Assembly (NCBI GenBank): GCA_030065205.1
Contig: JASJDN010000007.1
Coordinates: 1 to 64,000, forward strand
Direction: 5' to 3'
DNA length: 64,000 nucleotides
Origin: Crocosphaera sp.
GTDB lineage: Bacteria; Cyanobacteriota; Cyanobacteriia; Cyanobacteriales; Microcystaceae
The position numbers were made by a program, and so were the translations under genes. Of this stretch, positions 26,746 to 35,908 are shown one piece after another (the first letter of the stretch is position 1; each line of letters begins with the position of its first letter). The notes beneath the pieces were generated by a model. It was not told where the DNA came from. It saw nothing but the letters and a program-made list of their open reading frames with translations, and did no database searches.

Positions 26746-26809
26746 GGTGGACAAAATAAAAATAGTTTCTTGATTATTTAACAATCTTTTGAACTTTGTC
26801 CACCCTACT
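26746..26809. repeat. Dispersed GTGGRCAAA palindromic element, copy 1
   Basis: GGTGGACAAA (26746-26755) and TTTGTCCACC (26795-26804) are perfect ten-base inverted ends around 39 bases, followed by CTACT. A second copy with very similar interior (GTTTCTTGATTATTT in both) lies 92 bases downstream. Confidence 0.85.
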
Positions 26810-26901
26810 TTTCACTTTAATTGTTATTGTGAGTAAACAAAGAATTTCAATATTTTGAAATCAAAAATGTGACAATTAAAGTAAATAACTGATAATCATC
26901 A

Positions 26902-26965
26902 GGTGGGCAAAATGAAAATTGTTTCTTGATTATTTGAAAATGTTGTGAAATTTGCCCACCCTACT
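26902..26965. repeat. Dispersed GTGGRCAAA palindromic element, copy 2
   Basis: GGTGGGCAAA (26902-26911) pairs with TTTGCCCACC (26951-26960), again followed by CTACT. Compared with copy 1, the ends show matched changes (GGACAAA with TTTGTCC; GGGCAAA with TTTGCCC), meaning the stem is preserved by compensatory substitution. Confidence 0.85.
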
Positions 26966-27012
26966 TATTACTAGAATAATGATTAATAATCTTTAGAAAT
27001 TAAAGCATAAAA

Positions 27013-27873
27013 ATGACACAATTAACAACAGAACAAGAACAAAACTTACAACAACTAATTGCAGAAATTAGCCGCTACGAACAAATTGTAAGCCAATGGG
27101 ATAAAAATCAACAGGTTGTTGTAGAACGACTAAAAGAAGCCATCGAAACCTTACACAAAGAAGCCTTAACTCGTCTCATTAAAACGGTTAAAAAAGAAGC
27201 TTTACCCGCTTTAAAAGAAGCAGTGGAAGATGAAGTGGTGTATGGTTTATTGCGCTATCATGACTTAATTAAACCCCCTACACCTCCCCTAGAACAACGC
27301 ATCGAACAAGCCTTAGAAACAGTACGGCCAGGGTTAAAAAGTCATCACGGTGACGTAGAATTAGTATCTATTCAATTACCCGATACTGTCAAAGTTAAAT
27401 TAGTGGGAACTTGTAGTAATTGTCCCGCTTCTACCTTAACCATGAAACAAGGGGTTGAACAAGCGATAAAAACCTATTGTCCTGAAATTACAAAGGTTAT
27501 CTCTGTTAATCACACAGTAACTTATACAGGAGAAAAAATAGAGAGTCCTTTTGGTACTTCTCAAGACGCTGGTTGGGTAGCTTTAGCCAGAATTGATGAA
27601 ATTCCCAATGGGGGAATCTTACCCTTAGAAATTGAAGGATTAAAGTTAATTTTAGTGAGGAAAGATGAGACGGTTAAGGGTTATCGTAATAGTTGTATGC
27701 ACTTAGCAATGCCATTGGATACGGGGGAAGTAGAAAACGGTGTTTTAACTTGTTTACATCATGGCTTTAAGTATCATCTAGAAACAGGGGAATGTCTCAC
27801 CTCTCCAGGCATATTTCTGGAAGCTTATCCTGTGAAACGAAGGGGAGAAAAAGTCTTAGTTAAAGTAGCTTGA
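27013..27873 (+). CDS. NifU-like/Rieske fusion protein (hydrogenase accessory candidate)
   Basis: 286 residues in three parts: an N-terminal coiled helical region (1-95), a NifU C-terminal-type scaffold domain with CSNCPAS near residue 137, and a C-terminal Rieske [2Fe-2S] domain with CMH (near 233) and CLHH (near 253) ligands. It would assemble or carry an Fe-S cluster, perhaps for the hydrogenase small subunit. It matches the alr0692-type gene of the Nostoc extended hyp operon by memory. Neither hup/hox nor hyp genes are in the window, so the link is inference. Confidence 0.85.
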   Translation: MTQLTTEQEQNLQQLIAEISRYEQIVSQWDKNQQVVVERLKEAIETLHKEALTRLIKTVKKEALPALKEAVEDEVVYGLLRYHDLIKPPTPPLEQRIEQALETVRPGLKSHHGDVELVSIQLPDTVKVKLVGTCSNCPASTLTMKQGVEQAIKTYCPEITKVISVNHTVTYTGEKIESPFGTSQDAGWVALARIDEIPNGGILPLEIEGLKLILVRKDETVKGYRNSCMHLAMPLDTGEVENGVLTCLHHGFKYHLETGECLTSPGIFLEAYPVKRRGEKVLVKVA

Positions 27874-27926
27874 CTATACTGTTATCTTTTATACCAGATT
27901 AAGGAAGTCTTTTAAGAAAGAAGATT

Positions 27927-28523
27927 ATGTTAATCAATACACAGTTTCCCCTAACTATTAACCAGCTTCAAAAACAAGACCAAACTCTTAGTTTAGCCGG
28001 TATGACTTGGACAGACTATGAGAAATTCTCAGCCGAAGAATACCTAGGCTATAGAGTGTCTTATTTCAATGGAGTCATTACTTTAGTGTCCCCTAGCCTC
28101 AATCATGAAAGAATTGCCCAAACTCTGACTATTTTAGTCTGTGCTTATTGTAGAAAGTTTAATTTACCTTATTTCCCCTGGGGTTCTACCCGATTGTCCC
28201 ATAAACCACTGGCGGGAAAAGAACCTGATGTGAGTTTTGCTTTCAATACTGATAAAGATGTTCCTGATTTAGCGATTGAAGTCATCTTTTCTAGTGGTAG
28301 TGTTGATGATCTTAACAAATATCACCTTATAGGAGTTAAAGAAGTTTGGTTCTGGAAAAATCAGAAAATTACTTTTTATCAACGACAACCTCAAGGATAT
28401 ATTGAAATTACTCACAGTCAATTGTTATCTAGTTTAACATCTGAACTTCTCGAACATTTTACCAATCAAGGACTGACTAAAAGTCCTCTAATTATTGAAG
28501 CAGAATTTCTAGAACAAATTTAA
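27927..28523 (+). CDS. Uma2-family (DUF820) putative endonuclease
   Basis: A 198-residue protein of the large cyanobacterial Uma2 family, a PD-(D/E)XK restriction-like fold. Visible motifs: GYRVSYFNGVITLVSP, EPDVSFAF (acidic residue), PDLAIEVIFSSGS (second acidic) and the KYHLIGVKEVWFW Lys-containing segment. Functions of these multicopy genes are unknown; some may be mobile or act on DNA. It overlaps the tail of the convergent DUF389 gene by four bases. Confidence 0.85.
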   Translation: MLINTQFPLTINQLQKQDQTLSLAGMTWTDYEKFSAEEYLGYRVSYFNGVITLVSPSLNHERIAQTLTILVCAYCRKFNLPYFPWGSTRLSHKPLAGKEPDVSFAFNTDKDVPDLAIEVIFSSGSVDDLNKYHLIGVKEVWFWKNQKITFYQRQPQGYIEITHSQLLSSLTSELLEHFTNQGLTKSPLIIEAEFLEQI

Positions 28524-29575
28524 TTATTATTTGGTATATCTGAAGAATCTGCTTCAAAATTAAGAATCTCGATAGGAAAAACTCTCACTCTTAACTCGAC
28601 TGGTTGTCCCATCATCTCTGATAGGGTTTTCTGAGTTAGTTTAAGGTTTTCTTTTGGATCAATTTCATCGAGTCTATCAGGGGTAATAATAACATCAGCA
28701 ACGACAACAATTTTTTCTTCTTGTAGTTGAACATCAACTTTTGTAATAATAGTTTCTTCCTTATCGTTATGTTGACGGTGACGTTTAGCTAATTGATGAC
28801 GAATCTGATTTTCAATAATCATTTCTCGAAAGGAAAAATTGAGGGGAAGGGTAATCATAATCAGACTGGCAATTAACACAAATAAACTAGCTGTGGCCTT
28901 TTTCCAACTTCCATAAGACTCGAAAAGAAAGACGATAGCAGCCGTTAAAATAATCCCTACCAAATTTGTCAAAAATAGCATAAAAGAGCCGATAGACAGG
29001 CTAAAATCCGAGACTGCAAAGCCAATCCCAACAACACATAAAGGAGGAACTAACGCGACTGATATTGCCACCCCAGGAATAGCATCAGAAACGCTACGAC
29101 GTACCTTAGCAAACCCTCCGGCTGTCCCTGCTGCGATCGCTACCCCTAAGTCGAGTAAAGTGGGTTCAGTCCGAGCTAAAATTTCTGCTCCTGATAGTTT
29201 ATATCCGATAATTTCTGTGGTTAAAAAAGCAATCCCAATTGTCAAGAAAATTCCGAAAGTTAAGCGAATTAAAGAATAATTAATCAAACGAATATTAAAA
29301 GTCACTAAAGCATAAGCTATACCAATAATGGGTATCATTAAAGGGGCGATAATCATTGCTCCAATAATCGTGGCGGCACTATTAGAAATTAAACCACAGG
29401 TGGAAATAGTTGTGGCTAAAATCAGTAAAATAGAAAAATTATGCGCTAAAACTTGGTTAATCAGAATTTGCGATAACTGATCTTCTGAAATTTGTTCTTC
29501 TTCGATTTCTGTTCTTAATTGATTGAATAATGTCCATTCCTGTTGTAGAAATGAACTAAGTTTAGACCAAAACAT
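28520..29575 (-). CDS. DUF389 (TIGR00341-type) membrane protein
   Basis: About 351 residues with six or seven hydrophobic helices in the middle, including SNSAATIIGAMIIAPLMIPIIG, the family's most conserved part, and ILTAAIVFLFESYG. The last 90 residues are a soluble alpha/beta domain. Function unknown; possibly a transporter. The frame opens further upstream with TTG, but the ATG at 29575 is the first good start. It follows prmA on the same strand with a 42-base gap. Confidence 0.82.
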   Translation of the reverse strand: MFWSKLSSFLQQEWTLFNQLRTEIEEEQISEDQLSQILINQVLAHNFSILLILATTISTCGLISNSAATIIGAMIIAPLMIPIIGIAYALVTFNIRLINYSLIRLTFGIFLTIGIAFLTTEIIGYKLSGAEILARTEPTLLDLGVAIAAGTAGGFAKVRRSVSDAIPGVAISVALVPPLCVVGIGFAVSDFSLSIGSFMLFLTNLVGIILTAAIVFLFESYGSWKKATASLFVLIASLIMITLPLNFSFREMIIENQIRHQLAKRHRQHNDKEETIITKVDVQLQEEKIVVVADVIITPDRLDEIDPKENLKLTQKTLSEMMGQPVELRVRVFPIEILNFEADSSDIPNNN

Positions 29576-29617
29576 ACAATTAATCACGCAAACCTTCAAT
29601 ACTTTTAGAAAAATATA

Positions 29618-30517
29618 TTAATCTTCTGGTGCTTTACGAATTTGAAAACAACACCATTGTTTACGTTTCCATAAAGCAGCCACGATCCAACCTTCTTGTT
29701 CTAGGGTATCAGCGATCGCTTGAGATTGTTCTAACAAAATACCACTTAACACCCCCCAAGTATTAGGCTTAGCTACCTTAGAAAAGTGCGGAATCAACTC
29801 AATAATTACCTCAGCTAAAATATTACAAACAATCCCATCGACTCCCCCATTCACTAAGTCTAATAATTCCGTCAAACTCCCTTGATTAATCACTAATTGA
29901 TCGGGATGAATTTGATTAAGATCACGGTTTTCCTTGGCTGCTTTCACCGCTAAGGGGTCAATATCCACCCCATAAACTTTGCTGGCCCCCAATAAAATCG
30001 CCCCAATGGAAAGAATACCCGAACCCGAACCAATATCAGCAATTACCACATCTTTAGTGGGTTTTGATAAACGCATTTCTAGGGACTCTAAACATAACTG
30101 AGTGGTGGGGTGGGTCCCCGTCCCAAACGCCACCCCTGGATCGAGTTTTAGAATCAGTTTATCCGTGTTTTCTGGAGGGGTTAACCAAGCCGGATAAATA
30201 ATAAAGCGATCGCCCACTTCTGTGGGTTCCCAGTGTTGTTTCCAACTACTAGACCAATCTTCTTCATCGATTAATTTCCAACGGGTTAAGGGTTGGGGTA
30301 AATTTAAGACCAAAGCATCTTGTTGTAACCACAAAGACAATGCAGAGATATCTAAAGATTGATACTGAATCTGTGGAATATAAGCTTGAATAATGTAGGA
30401 TTTTCCTTTAACTTCCCGTGACGTTCCGGAACAGCCAAACTTATCTAACCGCCAATTAATGGATTCTTCTAAATGAGGATGACATAAAATGGTGATTTCC
30501 CACCAACTGTTGGACAT
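29618..30517 (-). CDS. prmA: Ribosomal protein L11 methyltransferase
   Basis: 299 residues. PrmA trimethylates ribosomal protein L11 using S-adenosylmethionine. The N-terminal L11-recognition domain starts [10 protein letters not shown]; the methyltransferase domain shows [17 protein letters not shown] and the SAM loop [13 protein letters not shown], then VCNILAEVI. The open frame runs 60 codons further upstream, but that extension is only translated minisatellite (Pro/Ser/Leu repeats), so I place the start at the ATG at 30517. It is downstream of serA. Confidence 0.93.
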   Translation of the reverse strand: MSNSWWEITILCHPHLEESINWRLDKFGCSGTSREVKGKSYIIQAYIPQIQYQSLDISALSLWLQQDALVLNLPQPLTRWKLIDEEDWSSSWKQHWEPTEVGDRFIIYPAWLTPPENTDKLILKLDPGVAFGTGTHPTTQLCLESLEMRLSKPTKDVVIADIGSGSGILSIGAILLGASKVYGVDIDPLAVKAAKENRDLNQIHPDQLVINQGSLTELLDLVNGGVDGIVCNILAEVIIELIPHFSKVAKPNTWGVLSGILLEQSQAIADTLEQEGWIVAALWKRKQWCCFQIRKAPED

Positions 30518-30539
30518 AGTGTTTATAAGTAAGGGGACT

Positions 30540-30690
30540 GGAGCAGGGAGACTGGGAGAGGGGGAGATTGGGAGAGGGGGAGACTGGGAGAGGGGGAGAC
30601 TGGGAGAGGGGGAGAGGGGGAGACTGGGAGAGGGGGAGACTGGGAGAGGGGGAGAGGGGGAGAGGGGGAGACTGGGAGAGGGGGTGATAG
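30540..30690. repeat. G-rich minisatellite between serA and prmA
   Basis: About 150 bp of tandem units built from GACTGGGAGAGGGGGA with variable numbers of the GAGAGGGG part. Long purine-strand asymmetry could form triplex or G-rich secondary structure in the serA-prmA leader. Copy number is probably strain-variable. Confidence 0.9.
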
Positions 30691-30710
30691 ATATCAAGGC
30701 TGAACTCTTG

Positions 30711-30757
30711 CCTCCTGCCTCCTGCCTCCTGCCTCCTGCCTTCTGCCTTCTGCCTCC
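30711..30757. repeat. Heptanucleotide tandem repeat (CTGCCTC)n
   Basis: Six to seven heptamers, CTGCCTC changing to CTGCCTT, just after the serA stop codon. Such short tandemly repeated heptamers are a known feature of filamentous and unicellular cyanobacterial genomes. Confidence 0.85.
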
Positions 30758-30758
30758 G

Positions 30759-32336
30759 TTAAAGTTTAACGGTGTAAGCGTCTCGAATACCAGAAACTTT
30801 GGTAATTTCGGTTAACAGTCCGTCTGGTAAGGGATCATCTAAACTGAGGGCCATGACAGCATCGCCTCGGACAATTTTCCGTCCTACTTGCATACTGGCA
30901 ATATTAACGTTAAAACTGCCCAACAGAGAGCCAATTTTTCCGATAATCCCCGGCATATCACGGTGAACCGTAAATAACATATAGTTACTGGGAGGAACGT
31001 TAATGGGGAACCCATCCACATCCGTAATGCGAATTTCTCCATCACTCAACAAGGCCCCAGTTACAGAATGCTCTCCTAACGATCCTTGAGCGGACAGATG
31101 CAACGAACCTGAATAGTCCCGAATGGACGCGTCACGGGTTTCAATGATACGCACACCCCGTTCTTTCGCTTCGATGGCTGCATTGACGTAATTAACCCGT
31201 TCTCGCAACGCTTGAGAGAGTAGACCTTTAATCGAAGCAACAACGATGGGTTGAGCCTTAGTACTGGCTAATTCTCCTTGCAAACGCACCGTTAACCGTT
31301 CAATGCGACCACCTGCTAATTGACCCACTAAATTGCCCAACGTTTCCGCTAATTGTAAATAGGGGCGCATTTGTTCCATGACATCGGGGGTAAGTCCTGG
31401 AATATTGACCGCAGAACGAGCGGGAAGTCCTAACAAGACATCGCGAATTTGTTCGGCCACATCTACCGCTACATTGACCTGTGCTTCGGCGGTAGAAGCC
31501 CCTAAATGGGGGGTTAAAATGATGTTTTCGTGGTCTCTAAGTTTAGAGTCTTTGAGGGGTTCTTCTTCAAATACGTCTAACGCAGCCCCGGCAATTGTCC
31601 CTTCAGCGATCGCTTCGGCTAAGGCATCCTCATCAATAGTACCACCCCGCGCACAGTTAATGAGGCGGGTGGTGGGCTTCATTTTACTGAGGGCTTCTTT
31701 ATTAATTAAGTGGGTGGTTTCGGGGGTTTTGGGGATGTGTAGGGTAATATAATCAGATTCAGCAAAGAGAAGATCCAAGTCTACTAGGGTACAGCCTAAT
31801 TGATCCGCTCGTTCTTTGGAAATAAAGGGATCATAAGCTAATAATTTCATGCCCATCGATTTAGCTACGTTAGCTACGTGGGACCCAATTTTTCCTAAAC
31901 CGACAACCCCCAAGGTTTTTTTATAAACTTCTGCCCCAATAAAGCGTTTCCGTTCCCATTTGTTATTTTTAACAGACTGGTTGGCTTCAGGAATGTGACG
32001 AGACAGGGATAACATCATAGCCAGGGCGTGTTCGGCTGCAGCGATGGTATTACCTTCTGGAGAGTTGACTACCACAATACCTTGACGAGTGGCTGCAGGT
32101 ACATCGATATTATCTACACCAACCCCAGCCCGTCCAATAATTTTCAGTTGGGTTCCGGCCGCAATAATTTCTTTAGTCACACGGGTTCCAGAACGCAGCA
32201 TCATGGCATCGTATTCGGGAATAATTTTTACTAATTCTTCTGGGGGGAGTCCCGTTTTAACATCCACTTGTGCCACTTGTGAGAGGATATCAATACCAAC
32301 TTGGTCAATGGGGTCTGATACAAGAACTTTTGCCAT
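30759..32336 (-). CDS. serA: D-3-phosphoglycerate dehydrogenase
   Basis: 525 residues, the long SerA type. It oxidises 3-phosphoglycerate with NAD to start serine synthesis. Order: catalytic/NAD domain with [25 protein letters not shown] (dinucleotide loop near residue 145), CARGGTIDE and TPHLGAST with the catalytic His; intervening domain (about 320-450); C-terminal ACT domain ([20 protein letters not shown]) for serine feedback. I chose ATG 32336 ([10 protein letters not shown]) over the open frame start 25 codons upstream. prmA follows. Confidence 0.95.
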   Translation of the reverse strand: MAKVLVSDPIDQVGIDILSQVAQVDVKTGLPPEELVKIIPEYDAMMLRSGTRVTKEIIAAGTQLKIIGRAGVGVDNIDVPAATRQGIVVVNSPEGNTIAAAEHALAMMLSLSRHIPEANQSVKNNKWERKRFIGAEVYKKTLGVVGLGKIGSHVANVAKSMGMKLLAYDPFISKERADQLGCTLVDLDLLFAESDYITLHIPKTPETTHLINKEALSKMKPTTRLINCARGGTIDEDALAEAIAEGTIAGAALDVFEEEPLKDSKLRDHENIILTPHLGASTAEAQVNVAVDVAEQIRDVLLGLPARSAVNIPGLTPDVMEQMRPYLQLAETLGNLVGQLAGGRIERLTVRLQGELASTKAQPIVVASIKGLLSQALRERVNYVNAAIEAKERGVRIIETRDASIRDYSGSLHLSAQGSLGEHSVTGALLSDGEIRITDVDGFPINVPPSNYMLFTVHRDMPGIIGKIGSLLGSFNVNIASMQVGRKIVRGDAVMALSLDDPLPDGLLTEITKVSGIRDAYTVKL

Positions 32337-32582
32337 AGTAATTCGTCTTGGTAGGGGTGATCGTTTCTGTACTTTGCTCTCATGGTTGCAGTAGCTTATT
32401 GTAGCGGTCAATCTACCCTTAAACCTTAAATCGTTAAGAAGTTTTCCAGTTTCCTGTTTAGATAAATCATTGTTGGTTTTATCGGGTCAATCGAGTAAGT
32501 TTTTTCCCCATCGAAAACTGTAACAAGTCTAGACAATCCTCGATCAATGCCTGAGATTTTGATCCCCTTTTGACAATTTGTG

Positions 32583-32608
32583 TTACCATACTATTAGTGG
32601 TTTGGTAA
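32583..32608 (+). other. Possible left-end hairpin of the TnpB element
   Basis: TTACCA (32583-32588) pairs with TGGTAA (32603-32608) around a 14-base loop, just before the tnpB start. IS200/IS605-type ends form subterminal hairpins. A nearby TTTTGACAA at 32568-32576 is complementary to TTGTCAAAA at 33827-33835 beyond the gene; this may mark element borders or be chance. Confidence 0.4.
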
Positions 32609-32613
32609 GTGTA

Positions 32614-33786
32614 ATGTTCAAGGCGTATAAATATCGCGTATACCCAACAAGTGAGCAAAAAGATTTGTTAGTTAAGTCTTTCGGTTGCGCTCGTTGGTTT
32701 TACAATTACGCTCTTAACCTTACTTCTCAAACCTATCAAGACACTGGTAAAGGTTTAAGTCGCAATGACATCATCAAACTCTTACCTGAACTTAAAAAAG
32801 AGTATGAGTGGCTAAAAGAACCCCCATCACAAGTATTGCAGCAAGTAGCCTTAGACTTATCAAGTGCATTTCTGAACTTCTTTGAGAGACGGGCTAAATA
32901 CCCTAATTTCAAGAAAAAACACAAAAAACAGTCAATTAGATTCCCTCAAGGATTTAAGTTAGATGGTGAGTATTTAAGCTTGCCAAAACTTAAAGAAGTG
33001 TATTGCAAAGTATCTAGATTACCTCAAGGTAAGCTTAAGTCTGTAACTGTTTCGATGACTCCTACGGGTCAGTTTTACGCTTCTTGCTTGTATGACGATG
33101 GTGTAGAAAGGCCATCCCCCTTAACCTCCCTTAATAAAGGGGAAATCAAAGCGATAGGTATTGACTGTGGCTTAACCCATTTTGCTATTACCAGTGATGG
33201 GAGCAAACATGGAAACCCTAAATACTATCGTAAATATGAGGAGAAACTAGCCAAAAAGCAAAAACAACTTAGTCGCAAACAAAAAGGTTCTAGTAATAGA
33301 AATAAAGCCAGGATTAAAGTAGCTAAAGTTCATGAAAAAATAACTCGCTGTCGAGAGGATTTTTTACACAAGCTAAGTCGTAATTTAGTTGACAAAAACC
33401 AAGTCATAATAGTAGAAAATCTGGCGGTCAACAACATGGTCAAGAATCATAAACTTGCCAAGTCAATTAGTGATGCTGGTTGGGGGATTTTTTGTACCAT
33501 GCTTAAATATAAAGCAGAGTGGGAAGGGAAAACTTACATTGAAGTGGATAGGTTTTTTCCTAGCTCTAAAACTTGTAATGTCTGTCTAAATCAAGTGGGT
33601 AGTTTGCTCTTAGATGTTAGGTTTTGGGACTGTCCCAAGTGCTTAACTCAAAACATTGACCGTGACATAAACGCTGCCAAAAATATTAAAGATGAAGGAT
33701 TACGAATTTTGGCGGGAGGGCATCTCGCTACTGCTTCTGGAGTTCGAGTAAGACCAAGCAAAGGCACTGCTTTTGCAAGGCGTTGA
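32614..33786 (+). CDS. tnpB: TnpB RNA-guided nuclease of an IS200/IS605-group element
   Basis: 390 residues, typical full-length TnpB. The N-terminal helical domain starts MFKAYKYRVYPTSEQK. RuvC acidic residues lie in IGIDCGLTHFA (Asp), IIVENLAV (Glu) and NIDRDINAAKNI (Asp), and the zinc ribbon in CNVC and CPKC. All look intact, so it may be active. TnpB cuts DNA guided by an omega RNA made from the element's right end. No tnpA transposase is adjacent, so this is a solo (IS1341-like) copy. It sits between serA and rlmN. An ATG further upstream is less likely. Confidence 0.9.
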   Translation: MFKAYKYRVYPTSEQKDLLVKSFGCARWFYNYALNLTSQTYQDTGKGLSRNDIIKLLPELKKEYEWLKEPPSQVLQQVALDLSSAFLNFFERRAKYPNFKKKHKKQSIRFPQGFKLDGEYLSLPKLKEVYCKVSRLPQGKLKSVTVSMTPTGQFYASCLYDDGVERPSPLTSLNKGEIKAIGIDCGLTHFAITSDGSKHGNPKYYRKYEEKLAKKQKQLSRKQKGSSNRNKARIKVAKVHEKITRCREDFLHKLSRNLVDKNQVIIVENLAVNNMVKNHKLAKSISDAGWGIFCTMLKYKAEWEGKTYIEVDRFFPSSKTCNVCLNQVGSLLLDVRFWDCPKCLTQNIDRDINAAKNIKDEGLRILAGGHLATASGVRVRPSKGTAFARR

Positions 33787-33807
33787 GCGATGAAGGAAGA
33801 ATCCCTC

Positions 33808-33826
33808 GCGCCTCTCGCGACGGGAG
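33808..33826 (+). other. Right-end hairpin / omega RNA 3' region of the TnpB element
   Basis: After the tnpB stop, TCCC-TCGCG and CGCGA-GGGA pair around CCTCT with one bulged base (about 33802-33825). A hairpin at this position matches the right end of IS605-group elements, from which the guide omega RNA is processed. The guide would read the bases following the element end near 33827, that is the rlmN leader. Confidence 0.5.
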
Positions 33827-33865
33827 TTGTCAAAATTAATTAATTACTTTTATTCCTTAATCTCG

Positions 33866-34894
33866 ATGCCACTAACACAAGAAACCCTATTAGGAAAATC
33901 TGTAGACGAATTAACCACCTGGGTCAAACAAAAAGGACAACCCGCTTATCGAGGAAAACAACTGCATCAATGGTTATATCAAAAAGGCGTGCGATCGCTC
34001 ACAGAAATCTCGGTCTTTCCTAAAGCTTGGCGGGAAGAATTAAAAGACTATCCCATTGGCCGTTCTCACATTAATCATTGTGCCATTGCCCCGGATAAAA
34101 CCCGAAAATATTTGTTAGGGTTAGAAGATAATTTAATTATTGAAACGGTCGGTATTCCCACCTCAAAACGCTTAACGGTTTGTGTCTCTTCTCAAGTGGG
34201 ATGTCCTATGAATTGTGATTTTTGTGCCACAGGCAAAGGAGGATACGAACGTAATTTAACCTGCGCCGAAATCGTGGATCAAGTGTTAACGGTACAAGAG
34301 GACTTTCAACAAAGAGTCTCTCATGTGGTTTTCATGGGAATGGGAGAACCCTTATTAAATACTAAAGAAGTGATTAAAGCGGTTAAAATATTAAACCAAG
34401 ACGTAGGCATTGGCCAGCGATCGCTTACCATTTCTACGGTGGGCATTCCCAAAAAAATCTTAGAATTAGCTCATCATAAACTGCAAGTAACCTTTGCCGT
34501 TAGTCTTCATGCACCCAACCAACAATTACGAGAACAATTAATCCCCAGTGCAAAATATTATCCCCTTCCTAAACTGTTATCAGACTGTCGAAAGTATGTG
34601 GAAATTACAGGTAGAAGAGTCAGCTTTGAATATATTTTATTGGGTGGGATTAATGATTTACCAGAACAAGCGATACAGTTAGCCAAATGTTTAAAAGGGT
34701 TTCAAAGTCATGTCAATTTAATCCCTTATAACCCCATCCAAGAAGCGGACTATCAACGACCCGATGCTGAAAGTATTAACGTCTTTAAAAGTATTTTAGA
34801 AGGGCAAAAGATCGCGGTTAGTGTCCGTTATTCCCGTGGACTCGAAGCCAATGCAGCTTGTGGACAGTTGAGGGCCATGTCGGGAGTTGAGTAG
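33866..34894 (+). CDS. rlmN: 23S rRNA (adenine(2503)-C2)-methyltransferase RlmN
   Basis: 342 residues of the radical SAM methyl synthase that modifies A2503 of 23S rRNA and A37 of some tRNAs. The cluster motif [11 protein letters not shown] lies near residue 113. GMGEPLLN and the C-terminal resolving Cys in [13 protein letters not shown] are present. I start it at ATG 33866 ([10 protein letters not shown]); a longer open frame begins inside the TnpB element border. The TnpB insertion ends about 30 bases upstream and may have replaced its promoter region. Confidence 0.94.
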   Translation: MPLTQETLLGKSVDELTTWVKQKGQPAYRGKQLHQWLYQKGVRSLTEISVFPKAWREELKDYPIGRSHINHCAIAPDKTRKYLLGLEDNLIIETVGIPTSKRLTVCVSSQVGCPMNCDFCATGKGGYERNLTCAEIVDQVLTVQEDFQQRVSHVVFMGMGEPLLNTKEVIKAVKILNQDVGIGQRSLTISTVGIPKKILELAHHKLQVTFAVSLHAPNQQLREQLIPSAKYYPLPKLLSDCRKYVEITGRRVSFEYILLGGINDLPEQAIQLAKCLKGFQSHVNLIPYNPIQEADYQRPDAESINVFKSILEGQKIAVSVRYSRGLEANAACGQLRAMSGVE

Positions 34895-34900
34895 GAGGAG

Positions 34901-34955
34901 GGGGTGACGGGGTGACGGGGTGACGGGGTGACGGGGGGACGGGGTGACGGGGTGA
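34901..34955. repeat. GGGGTGAC octamer minisatellite, left copy
   Basis: About seven tandem copies of GGGGTGAC (one GGGGGGAC variant) starting a few bases after the rlmN stop. The reverse-complement motif GTCACCCC makes up the minisatellite at 35361-35453 on the other side of the four-helix-bundle gene. Confidence 0.92.
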
Positions 34956-34967
34956 TTTGTCAGTCAT

Positions 34968-35354
34968 TCACAATAACCAGTTATCGGGTGAGTTAATCAT
35001 TTTGACTAAGCTTCCTAAAATTTGGTTATATGTTCCGTAAAGATCACGACCCATATCGACTGGTAAATATTGGCACTTTACAGCGAACTTTAACCAGACT
35101 TGTGTCTCTGCTGCTTCTGCTTCACAATCATTGAGTTTAGCCACAAAAGCAGCTTTATATCGGCGTTTCCTCCAAGCTTCGGCTAGGTTGGCACAGACAG
35201 AAGGAGAAGAACGACGAATTTGATCAGTTAGAGCATATCTTTCCTCAAAAGGAAACGTCTTTGATAACTGAAAGATATCCATAGCAGCATCAAACGCTAT
35301 CTGATAGACTTTCAAATCCTCGTGAGTTTTTGCCTTGTTGCTCTTTTCATTCAC
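34968..35354 (-). CDS. Four-helix-bundle protein (S23/IVP family)
   Basis: About 128 residues of the S23 family, first known from intervening sequences of 23S rRNA and structurally related to the Avd proteins of diversity-generating retroelements. It shows HEDLKVYQIAFDAAMDIF, SSPSVCANLAEAWRKRR and FVAKLNDCEAEAAETQVWL, the family's helix 1-3 signatures. Function is unproven; nucleic-acid binding is suspected. The start is a GTG (35354 or 35363); the upstream bases are part of the right minisatellite. No reverse transcriptase is nearby. Confidence 0.82.
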   Translation of the reverse strand: MNEKSNKAKTHEDLKVYQIAFDAAMDIFQLSKTFPFEERYALTDQIRRSSPSVCANLAEAWRKRRYKAAFVAKLNDCEAEAAETQVWLKFAVKCQYLPVDMGRDLYGTYNQILGSLVKMINSPDNWLL

Positions 35355-35360
35355 GAAAAT

Positions 35361-35453
35361 CACCCAGTCTCCGAGTCACTCCGTCACCCCGTCCCCCCGT
35401 CACCCCGTCTCCCAGTCTCCGAGTCACCCAGTCACCCCGTCCCCCAGTCTCCT
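35361..35453. repeat. GTCACCCC/GTCTCC minisatellite, right copy
   Basis: About 90 bp of eight-base units, GTCACCCC and CAGTCTCC-like, the inverted counterpart of the 34901-34955 repeat. It ends five bases before the rpsF stop codon. Confidence 0.9.
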
Positions 35454-35458
35454 CAGAC

Positions 35459-35818
35459 TTAAGCTTCAGAAGCAACGGGTTCCGGTTCTGCGGTTTCTGG
35501 TTCTTCCTCTTCAACTTTTTCGGAGGAGACGGTATCTAACTTAATGGTGAGATAGCGCATTGTTTCTTCCCCTAAGCGCATCATTCTTTCTAAGGGTGCG
35601 ATTTGGGTACCATCGGCTTGATAATTGAACTGAACATAGATCCCATCCACCTTTTTTTGAATCGGATAGGCCAGACGGCGTTTACCCCAGATTTTCACCT
35701 GGAGATCGGTGGCGTTATTCTCAGTCAAAAATTCCTTATAGGTGTTGACAGCTTGGTTAACTTGCTCTTCTGAAAGGTCAGGACGCAAGATAAAAATCAT
35801 TTCGTAACTTTGGCTCAT
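35459..35818 (-). CDS. rpsF: 30S ribosomal protein S6
   Basis: 119 residues. S6 binds 16S rRNA with S18 on the platform of the small subunit. [19 protein letters not shown] and the [14 protein letters not shown] helix are characteristic. The C-terminus has an acidic extension ([13 protein letters not shown]). I place the start at ATG 35818, with GGAG upstream; a longer frame begins 22 codons earlier. rpsR is not adjacent. A hairpin plus T-run lies about 95 bases upstream on this strand. Confidence 0.95.
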   Translation of the reverse strand: MSQSYEMIFILRPDLSEEQVNQAVNTYKEFLTENNATDLQVKIWGKRRLAYPIQKKVDGIYVQFNYQADGTQIAPLERMMRLGEETMRYLTIKLDTVSSEKVEEEEPETAEPEPVASEA

Positions 35819-35908
35819 GGGTGTAAACTCCTTATGGACAAGTTGGCTTCGTGATTGACTTATGGTCTTATGATCAAGAAGCAAGGATCATCGGAAACGA
35901 ATCAAATG

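Noticed and set aside
30518-30697. N-terminal extension of prmA made of Pro/Ser/Leu repeats.
   Set aside because: It is translated minisatellite; the PrmA family starts at the MSNSWWEIT position.
30489-30815. A plus-strand frame encoding Gly-Arg-Glu-rich repeats.
   Set aside because: Generated by the same minisatellite, antisense to prmA and serA ends; no domain or ribosome site.
34968-35354. Diversity-generating retroelement accessory gene (avd).
   Set aside because: The family fold is shared, but no reverse transcriptase, template repeat or variable repeat is visible nearby.
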